Shown here in pieces: positions 57,965 through 64,000 of a stretch of 64,000 nucleotides of DNA. This DNA is from Bacillus sp. AZ43 (GTDB lineage: Bacteria > Actinomycetota > Actinomycetes > Mycobacteriales > Geodermatophilaceae). Positions within the stretch are counted from its first letter, which is position 1; the number at the start of each line of letters is the position of its first letter. Both the position numbers and the translations under genes were made by a program. Location: NCBI GenBank assembly GCA_004570425.1, contig SPQJ01000020.1:1-64000 (forward strand), written 5' to 3'. Under the pieces are notes generated by a model that worked only from the letters and a program-made list of their open reading frames with translations, was not told the origin of the DNA and did no database searches.

Positions 57965-60568
57965 ATGACTGCTCTGCCTGCCCCGTCGGAGTCCGCGCTG
58001 CGGCGTGCGCTCACCCGCGCCGAGCGCGGCGTCACCCTGGACGCCGTCGAGGCCGAGACGCTGCTGCACGCACGCGGTCTCGGCGAGGGCGAGCCGCTGG
58101 ACCGGCTGCTGACGGCGGCCGGCCGGGTGCGCGACGCCGGGCTCGCCTCGGCCGGGCGCCCCGGCGTGGTCACCTACAGCCGCAAGGTGTTCATCCCGCT
58201 CACCCACCTGTGCCGCGACCGCTGCCACTACTGCACGTTCGTGACGACGCCGGGGCAGCTGCGCGCGGCGGGCAAGGCGCCCTACCTCTCCCCCGACGAG
58301 GTGCTCGACATCGCCCGCGCCGGCGCGGCCCTGGGCTGCAAGGAGGCGCTGTTCACCCTCGGCGACCGTCCCGAGGACCGCTGGCCGGTCGCCGCCGAGT
58401 GGCTCGAGGCGCACGGCTTCGACTCGACGCTGGGCTACCTGCGCGCCATGGCGATCCGGGTGCTCGAGGAGACCGGGCTGCTCCCGCACCTCAACCCCGG
58501 TGTCCTGTCGTGGGAGGAGATCCAGCGGCTCAAGCCGGTCGCGGCCTCCATGGGGATGATGCTCGAGACGACGGCCACCCGGTTGTGGTCGGAGAGGGGC
58601 GGTCCGCACTACGGCAGCCCCGACAAGGAGCCCGCCGTCCGGCTGCGGGTGCTGGAGGACGCCGGCCGCTCCGCCGTCCCGTTCACCACGGGCGTGCTGC
58701 TCGGCATCGGCGAGGACTACGCCGAGCGGGTCGACGCCGTCCTACGGATCCGGGCCGCGGCGCAGCGGCACGGGCACGTGCAGGAGGTGATCGTGCAGAA
58801 CTTCCGGGCCAAGCCGCGCACCGCGATGGCCGCGCACGACGACCTCGACCTGCAGGAGTACGTCGCCGCCGTCGCCGTCACCCGGCTGCTTCTCGGCCCG
58901 AAGGCGACGGTGCAGGCGCCACCGAACCTGAGCGACTCCACCGAGCTCGGGCTGCTGCTCCGGGCGGGCGTCGACGACTGGGGCGGCGTCTCGCCGCTCA
59001 CGCCCGACCACGTCAACCCCGAGCGGCCCTGGCCGAACATCGACAAGCTGGCGGCGCTGTCGGCCGAAGCGGGCTTCGAGCTCCGCGAACGGCTGGCCGC
59101 GCAGCCGGGCTACGTCCTGCAGCCCGAGCCGTGGCTCGACCCGCGGGTGCGGCCGCACGTGTCGGCGCTGGCCGGCTCGGACGGCCTCGCCGTCGAGGGG
59201 CGGATCCCCGTCGGCCTGCCGTGGCAGGAGCCGGACGAGGCGTGGACGTCGAGCGGCCGGGTGGACCTGCACGTCGAGGTGGACACCGTCGGCCGGACCT
59301 CGGACCGGCGCAGCGACTTCGACGCCGTCTACGGCGACTGGTCGGAGCTGCGGTCACGGACCGAGAGCGCCCGCGACGGGCGCTCGACGGCGCTGACCGT
59401 CGGCGACCCCGAGGTGCACGCGGCGCTGAGGAAGGCGGAGGCAGACCCCGGGGGGCTCTCCGACGCCGAGTACCTCGCCCTGCTCGGCGCCGACGGCGCG
59501 GACCTCGAGGCGCTGTGCGCCCTGGCCGACGCCGTGCGCCGCGACGTCAACGGCGACGACGTCACCTACGTCGTGAACCGGAACATCAACTTCACCAACG
59601 TCTGCTACACCGGCTGCCGGTTCTGCGCCTTCGCCCAGCGGCGCACCGACGCCGACGCGTACACGCTGTCGATGAGCCAGGTCGGCGACCGCGTCGACGA
59701 GGCATGGGCGGCCGGCGCGACCGAGATCTGCATGCAGGGCGGCATCCACCCCGACCTGCCCGGAACGGCGTACGTCGACCTGGCCCGCGAGGTGAAGCAG
59801 CGGCAGCCGGGCATCCACCTGCACGCGTTCAGCCCCATGGAGATCGTCAACGGCGCCGCGCGCACCGGGCTGTCGTTCCGCGAGTTCCTGACCGGCCTGA
59901 AGGAGGCCGGGCTCGACTCGATCCCCGGCACGGCGGCGGAGATCCTCGACGACGACGTCCGCTGGGTGCTCACCAAGGGCAAGCTGCCGACGGCGACCTG
60001 GCTGGAGATCATCCGGACGGCGCACGAGGTGGGCATCCCGACGACGTCGACGATGATGTACGGCCACGTCGACACCCCCGCCCACTGGGTCGCGCACCTG
60101 CGCACGCTGGCCGGGCTGCAGGACGAGACCGGCGGCTTCACCGAGTTCGTGCTGCTGCCGTTCGTGCACCACAACTCGCCGATCTACCTGGCCGGGGTCG
60201 CGCGGCCGGGGCCGACGGTGAGGGAGAACCGGGCGGTGCACGCCGTCGCCCGGCTGCTGCTGCACGGCCGCATCCCGAACATCCAGACGTCGTGGGTGAA
60301 GCTCGGCGACGCCGGCACCCAGGCGGTGCTGCGGGGCGGGGCCAACGACCTGGGCGGCACGCTGATGGAGGAGACGATCAGCCGGATGGCCGGCAGCGAG
60401 AACGGCTCGCTGAAGACCATCGCCGAGCTGGAGGCGATGGCCGCCGCGATCGGCCGACCGGCGCGTCAGCGGACGACGGAGTACGGCACCCCGTCGGCCG
60501 AGCGGCTCGCCACCGCCCGCTCCGACGAGGGCCGCCGGCGGCTCACCCTCTCCATCAGCCCCCGGTAG
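57965..60568 (+). CDS. fbiC: Bifunctional FO synthase (F420 biosynthesis)
   Basis: An 867-residue fusion of the CofG and CofH radical SAM enzymes, which make the deazaflavin FO of coenzyme F420 from tyrosine and a riboflavin precursor. Each half has its own CX3CX2C cluster site: Cys 83, 87 and 90 ([10 protein letters not shown]) and Cys 547, 551 and 554 ([10 protein letters not shown]). Conserved [11 protein letters not shown] and MQGGIHPDL follow in each half. The ATG is preferred to the GTG three codons upstream because of the -10 box spacing. It stands alone here; the other fbi genes are not in the window. Confidence 0.95.
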   Translation: MTALPAPSESALRRALTRAERGVTLDAVEAETLLHARGLGEGEPLDRLLTAAGRVRDAGLASAGRPGVVTYSRKVFIPLTHLCRDRCHYCTFVTTPGQLRAAGKAPYLSPDEVLDIARAGAALGCKEALFTLGDRPEDRWPVAAEWLEAHGFDSTLGYLRAMAIRVLEETGLLPHLNPGVLSWEEIQRLKPVAASMGMMLETTATRLWSERGGPHYGSPDKEPAVRLRVLEDAGRSAVPFTTGVLLGIGEDYAERVDAVLRIRAAAQRHGHVQEVIVQNFRAKPRTAMAAHDDLDLQEYVAAVAVTRLLLGPKATVQAPPNLSDSTELGLLLRAGVDDWGGVSPLTPDHVNPERPWPNIDKLAALSAEAGFELRERLAAQPGYVLQPEPWLDPRVRPHVSALAGSDGLAVEGRIPVGLPWQEPDEAWTSSGRVDLHVEVDTVGRTSDRRSDFDAVYGDWSELRSRTESARDGRSTALTVGDPEVHAALRKAEADPGGLSDAEYLALLGADGADLEALCALADAVRRDVNGDDVTYVVNRNINFTNVCYTGCRFCAFAQRRTDADAYTLSMSQVGDRVDEAWAAGATEICMQGGIHPDLPGTAYVDLAREVKQRQPGIHLHAFSPMEIVNGAARTGLSFREFLTGLKEAGLDSIPGTAAEILDDDVRWVLTKGKLPTATWLEIIRTAHEVGIPTTSTMMYGHVDTPAHWVAHLRTLAGLQDETGGFTEFVLLPFVHHNSPIYLAGVARPGPTVRENRAVHAVARLLLHGRIPNIQTSWVKLGDAGTQAVLRGGANDLGGTLMEETISRMAGSENGSLKTIAELEAMAAAIGRPARQRTTEYGTPSAERLATARSDEGRRRLTLSISPR

Positions 60569-60953
60569 CCGGGCCGAGCAGGTCCCAGCGGTTGCCCGCG
60601 ACGTCGCGGAACACCACGACCTGCCCGTACGGCTCGCTCCGCGGCTCGGTCACGAACTCGACCCCCGCGGCGACCATGCGCTCGTAGGTCGCGGCGAAGT
60701 CGTCCACCCGGAGAAAGAAACCGACCCGGCCCGCGACCTGGTCGCCGACCGCCCGCGCCTGGTGCTGGTCCGCGCGGGCCAGCAGCAGGCCGGTGGCCGC
60801 ACCGGGCGGCCGGACCACGACCCACCGCTTGGGCCGCCCGTCGTTCGTCGTCGACGGCGAGTCCTCGACCAGGTCGAAGCCGAGCACGTCGACGAAGAAG
60901 CGGATCGCGGGGTCGTACTCGTGGACGACGAGGGTGACGAGATCGATCTGCAC
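60555..60953 (-). CDS. VOC / glyoxalase-like protein
   Basis: A 132-residue vicinal-oxygen-chelate protein ([32 protein letters not shown], and the C-terminal [20 protein letters not shown]). The two-repeat fold is clear; metal ligands and substrate are not assignable. It starts with GTG, 56 nt from the divergent metallophosphoesterase gene, and its end overlaps fbiC by 14 nt. Confidence 0.82.
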   Translation of the reverse strand: MQIDLVTLVVHEYDPAIRFFVDVLGFDLVEDSPSTTNDGRPKRWVVVRPPGAATGLLLARADQHQARAVGDQVAGRVGFFLRVDDFAATYERMVAAGVEFVTEPRSEPYGQVVVFRDVAGNRWDLLGPATGG

Positions 60954-60997
60954 GGCGCGAGCCTCGCAGACGCGTCCGACTGGCCGACCAAGATCGA

Positions 60998-61003
60998 TAG
61001 GGT
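60998..61003 (+). promoter_or_regulatory. -10 box TAGGGT of the metallophosphoesterase gene (leaderless)
   Basis: TAGGGT ends 6 nt before the GTG at 61010, with no ribosome site. Confidence 0.45.
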
Positions 61004-61009
61004 TCGGCG

Positions 61010-61748
61010 GTGCGCATCGCGGCGATCTCCGACGTCCACGGCAACCTGCCCGCGCTCGACGCGGTCATGGCCGACGTCGCCGAGCGGCGCGCCGACGTCG
61101 TCGTCGACCTGGGTGACCTGCTGTCCGGCGGCGTCCAGCCGCGGGAGACCGCCGACCGGCTGATGGAGCTGGACCTCCCGACCGTCGCCGGCAACCACGA
61201 ACGCCAGCTCCTGACGCTCCCGCGGGAGCGCATGGGCGCATCGGATCGGCTGGCCCACGACACGATCACCGGCCGGCACCGGGAGTGGCTGGCCGGCCTC
61301 CCGGCCACGCTGCGGCCCGCCGACGGGGTCCTGGCCTTCCACGGCTCCCCCACCGACGACCTCGTCTACCTCCTGGAGACCGTCGACCCGGACGGCGCGC
61401 GCCCGGCCACCGAGGCGGAAGTGCTCGAGCGTCTCGGCACGGCGGCCGACGTGCCGCTGCTGCTGTGCGGCCACACCCACCTGCAGAGCGCGATGCGGCT
61501 GCCCACCGGCGCGCTGGTGGTGAACCCCGGCAGCGTCGGCTGGCCGGCGTACGACGACGACCACCCCCACCCGCACGTCATGGAGGCGGGGAGCCCGCAC
61601 GCCCGGTACGCGATCGCCGACGACGCGAGCGGGGCGCTGGGAGGTCGAGTTCCGCGCCGTCGACTACGACTGGGAGGGCGCGGCCGCCATCGCCGAGGCG
61701 AACGGCCGGCCCGACGTCGCCCGGGCGCTGCGCACCGGCCGGGTCTGA
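61010..61748 (+). CDS. YfcE/MJ0936-type metallophosphoesterase, frameshifted near the 3-prime end
   Basis: A phosphodiesterase with the metal motifs ISDVHGN, DLGDLL, GNHE and CGHTHLQ, ending with NPGSVGWP. In the frame as read, the last part becomes Arg/Gly-rich and the frame runs on to 61786, into the next gene. The frame one base over reads WEVEFRAVDYDWEGAAAIAE and ends in a stop at 61746-61748, which is the normal family C-terminus. One extra G in the GGGG at 61631-61634 explains it. Corrected length is about 245 residues. It is either a sequencing error or a recent mutation. Confidence 0.82.
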
Positions 61749-61751
61749 CGG

Positions 61752-62597
61752 TCAGGCGCGCTCGGCGGGCTCCGCCGCGGGCGTGACCTCGGCCGGCTTG
61801 TCGCGGAGGAACAGGTACCAGTAGGACGTCGACACGAAGACGACGGCGCCGACCAAGTTCCCCGCGCCGGCGAGCAGCCAGTTGTACAGCGCGTCGTTCC
61901 AGCCGAGCTCCGGCACGCCCGCCCAGATGGCGGCCGGGAGGAAGAACATGTTCGCGACGACGTGGTCGAAGCCCATGGCGACGAAGGCCATGATCGGGAA
62001 GAAGATCGCGATGATCTTCCCGGACACCGACTGCGCGGCCAGCGACATCCAGACCGCCAGGCACACCAGCCAGTTGCAGCCGACGCCGCGCAGGAACGTC
62101 TCCCACGCCGTGTGACCGGCGGCCTTGCCCTCCGCGATCTCGGCCAGCCGGTCGTAGGTCAGGCCCGCGTTGCCCGTGGCGTCCGCGTCCCCGATCACCC
62201 CGGTCTGGACGGCGAGGAAGAAGGCGACCAGGAGCGCACCGAGCAGGTTGCCGAGCAGGACGAGGGTGAGGTTCTTGGCGACGTCGCCGACGCCGATCCT
62301 CCCGTGCATCGCGCCGAGCGGGACCAGCATCATGTTGCCGGTCGCCAGGTCCGAGCCGGCGATGAGCACGAGGACCAGGCCGAGGGTGAACGCCGCTCCC
62401 ATGAACAGCGTCGGCAGGGTGCCCCAGGTCGACGGGTCCAGCCCGGAGGAGACCGTGATCGCCACCAGGGCGCCGAAGGAGATGTAGGCGCCGGCGAGGA
62501 ACGCGCTGACCAGCACGCGGTCCCACGTGCGGTGCGTCTTCTTCGCCCCTGTCTCGGCGGCGACCCGGGCCATCTCTGCTGGTTCACGTGCGGTCAC
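61752..62597 (-). CDS. Formate/nitrite transporter family protein
   Basis: A 281-residue channel with six helices, of the FNT family that moves formate, nitrite or hydrosulfide. Typical are LAGAYISFGALVAITVSS and ATGNMMLVPLGAM in the N-terminal half, and GCNWLVCLAVWMSLAAQSVS with GKIIAIFFPIMAFVAMGFDH in the second. The central His of the pore may be that in FDHVVANMFF. The GTG start follows GGGAGG by 7 nt. The transported anion cannot be decided. Confidence 0.88.
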   Translation of the reverse strand: MTAREPAEMARVAAETGAKKTHRTWDRVLVSAFLAGAYISFGALVAITVSSGLDPSTWGTLPTLFMGAAFTLGLVLVLIAGSDLATGNMMLVPLGAMHGRIGVGDVAKNLTLVLLGNLLGALLVAFFLAVQTGVIGDADATGNAGLTYDRLAEIAEGKAAGHTAWETFLRGVGCNWLVCLAVWMSLAAQSVSGKIIAIFFPIMAFVAMGFDHVVANMFFLPAAIWAGVPELGWNDALYNWLLAGAGNLVGAVVFVSTSYWYLFLRDKPAEVTPAAEPAERA

Positions 62598-62765
62598 GAG
62601 CGCGCCTCCCAGGATCCGCCGGCAGTCGACGGCGGTAGTGCCCGTTCCGGGACGGGTCCACCCCTCGACTTCGGTCGCCTGTCCGGAGCCGTCGACCGCC
62701 CCGCGAGGCGGGCGAACCCGCACGGCTCGAGGTTTCGGATCACGGCCGGCCGGTACCCGTCTCGC

Positions 62766-63395
62766 GTGCCGACCGCCGTCTTCGACCTCGACAAGGTCCT
62801 GCTCGGCGGGGACGCCTCCACGCTGTTCCTGCACGGCCTGCTCCGGCGGGCTCCGGCGCGCGCGCTGCCGCTGCTGGTCGCCTCGCCGGTGCTCCTGACG
62901 GGTGCGGCGTTCCCGCAGACCCGTCCGCTCGGTGCGCGGCTGATGATGTGGCTGGCCGTCGGCGATGCGCGAGCCGTCGACGCCGTGGCGGCCGCCTACC
63001 GGGAAGCACTGACGGGGAAGCCGGAGGCCGCGGTCGCGGACGCGATGGCCTGCGTGCGGGCGCACGAGCGCTCCGGCGACGCCGTCGTCGTCGCCACCGG
63101 CTGCGAGGAGACCCTGGCCCGGGGCTTCCTGACCGCCGTGGGTCTGGGCCACCTCGAGGTCGTCGGCTCTCAGGCCACCGTGCCGGTGCGCCGGGCGATG
63201 GGCGGGTCGAAGGTGCGGATGCTGATCGACCGGGGCCACCCCCCGCCGTGGGTCGCGGTCTACAGCGACAGCGCCTCCGACCTCCCGCTGTTCGCGGGCA
63301 CCCCGCGGCCGGTGCTGGTGAACGCCGGGACGCGGGCGGCCCGGCGGGTCGAACGCACCCTGGGCCGCCGGCCGGAGACCCTCACCTGGCGGTGA
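62766..63395 (+). CDS. HAD-family phosphatase (HAD-IB-like)
   Basis: A 209-residue hydrolase with motif I FDLDKVLLGGDAS (nucleophile Asp and second Asp), Thr-type motif II VVATGCEETLA, Lys in GGSKVRML and motif IV YSDSASDLPLF. A helical cap lies between motifs I and II. Such enzymes dephosphorylate small metabolites or phospholipids; the substrate is unknown. It starts with GTG and ends 23 nt before the next gene. Confidence 0.85.
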   Translation: MPTAVFDLDKVLLGGDASTLFLHGLLRRAPARALPLLVASPVLLTGAAFPQTRPLGARLMMWLAVGDARAVDAVAAAYREALTGKPEAAVADAMACVRAHERSGDAVVVATGCEETLARGFLTAVGLGHLEVVGSQATVPVRRAMGGSKVRMLIDRGHPPPWVAVYSDSASDLPLFAGTPRPVLVNAGTRAARRVERTLGRRPETLTWR

Positions 63396-63406
63396 GCCGG
63401 GGTCGC

Positions 63407-63412
63407 TAACCT
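63407..63412 (+). promoter_or_regulatory. -10 box TAACCT of the hypothetical gene at 63419 (leaderless)
   Basis: TAACCT ends 6 nt before the GTG start, with no Shine-Dalgarno sequence. Confidence 0.45.
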
Positions 63413-63418
63413 CCGGCG

Positions 63419-63832
63419 GTGGGGTACTCCGGGAAGCACGCGTACAGCGACGGCCGGTGGGGCGAGCGGCCGACGGCGGTCCCCTTCCTGCTGCTCGACG
63501 TCCACGACAGTCGGATCGCGACGGTCGACTACCGGGCCGCCGACGCCTCGGGCGGCCGCTTCTTCCTCGGCTACGAGCCCCGGATCTACTTCGAGGAGCC
63601 CGACGCCTCCCCGCCGGTGGACACCCACGCCGAGGCGGAGGGCTTCGCCCGGTGGGCCCGCGAGACGGCCGGGACCGAGGTCGACCCGGACGACGTCCGG
63701 CGGCTCATGGCCTCCCCCGCCGGGGCGCCGCCGGCCGAGGACTCCGTCGAGGAGACGGTGGAGAAGCTCCTGGTCCTAGCCGGCCTGCCGCTGCCCGCGT
63801 GGCCGACCGACGACGACGCCCCCGCCGGCTGA
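63419..63832 (+). CDS. Hypothetical protein
   Basis: A 137-residue protein (GYSGKHAYSDGRWGERPTAV, then FLGYEPRIYFEE and an acidic C-terminal half). It has no signal peptide, membrane segment or motif that I recognise. The composition and codon use match the neighbours and a -10 box lies before the start, so it is likely a real gene. Confidence 0.6.
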   Translation: MGYSGKHAYSDGRWGERPTAVPFLLLDVHDSRIATVDYRAADASGGRFFLGYEPRIYFEEPDASPPVDTHAEAEGFARWARETAGTEVDPDDVRRLMASPAGAPPAEDSVEETVEKLLVLAGLPLPAWPTDDDAPAG

Positions 63833-63874
63833 CCCGCCGCGCCCCCGGACCGGACCGGCGGTAGGAATGTGCCC

Positions 63875-64000
63875 ATGCGCGCCGTCTCCTACAGCCAGCC
63901 CGGCGGTCCCGACGTCCTGCGGCTGACCGACCGGCCCATCCCCGAGCCCGGGCCCGGGGAGGTCCGCGTCCGCGTCGCCTTCTCGGGGGTCAACCCCACC
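63875..64000 (+). CDS. Quinone oxidoreductase / zinc-type alcohol dehydrogenase family, N-terminal part
   Basis: The first 42 residues are visible (MRAVSYSQPGGPDVLRLTDR, then PIPEPGPGEVRVRVAFSGVN). This is the start of the GroES-like domain of MDR proteins, most like NADPH:quinone oxidoreductase because of GGPDVL and the absence of an early zinc Cys. The gene runs past the window, so the cofactor domain cannot be checked. Confidence 0.8.
   Translation, partial: MRAVSYSQPGGPDVLRLTDRPIPEPGPGEVRVRVAFSGVNPT

Overview
This window comes from a very G+C-rich actinobacterium. I infer this from the base composition, the frequent GTG starts, a mycothiol-type DsbA/nitroreductase, FbiC (coenzyme F420 synthesis), SigG, and a gene order from rpiB to ssb that I recall from Mycobacterium tuberculosis (Rv2465c-Rv2478c). 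A Geodermatophilaceae-like genome (Blastococcus, Geodermatophilus, Modestobacter) is my best guess, but no marker in the window proves it. No phage, CRISPR array, rRNA or intact transposon is present.

Layout. (1) 1-7557: an oligopeptide-type ABC importer (binding protein, two permeases, two ATPases, plus a cut-off downstream gene) transcribed leftward, divergent from a broad-substrate amidase. (2) 7558-8191: a decayed boundary with an IS5-type transposase tail, a 12-bp perfect hairpin and the last ~52 nt of a tRNA-Gly gene. It looks like an old integration site, which suggests that region 1 is an acquired island. (3) 8192-13067: a sigG - glyoxalase-like - metallo-beta-lactamase cluster, then a sensor kinase/response regulator pair and a MarR-type protein. 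(4) 13143-36743: Eis-type acetyltransferase, then a block sharing order with M. tuberculosis (rpiB, DsbA-like, pepN, DUF5130, CtaJ-like, HNH nuclease, glbO, alpha-glucosidase, thioesterase, ettA, ssb). Amidase, prolyl oligopeptidase, MscS, MFS, biotin ECF transporter (bioYMN) and MOSC genes are interleaved. (5) 36954-42914: tRNA-Arg(TCT), a structured leader in front of a lytic transglycosylase-like protein, and the NAD synthesis operon nadABC divergent from its probable repressor NrtR. (6) 43015-52473: enzymes of peripheral metabolism (epoxide hydrolase, LLM oxidoreductase, VOC proteins, SGNH hydrolase, transglutaminase-like, disulfide oxidoreductase, flavin reductase) and one c-di-GMP protein. 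(7) 52636-56005: a tightly overlapping ECF sigma / anti-sigma / ABC exporter operon. (8) 56136-64000: a MetPS-type sodium symporter with its 44-residue small subunit, fbiC, a frameshifted metallophosphoesterase, a formate/nitrite transporter, a HAD phosphatase, a hypothetical protein and the start of a quinone reductase.

Themes. Translational coupling (ATGA, GTGA, TGATG overlaps) is common. Several genes without a Shine-Dalgarno site carry a TANNNT -10 box 5-7 nt before the start codon, a pattern of leaderless transcripts. A palindromic repeat family occurs three times, and one copy is translated as the N-terminus of the alpha-glucosidase. The most unusual items are this repeat, the tRNA-Gly/IS5 boundary, the sigG-glyoxalase cluster, the structured leader at 37071-37191, the dead-Nudix NrtR with nadABC, and the single-base frameshift near 61631.
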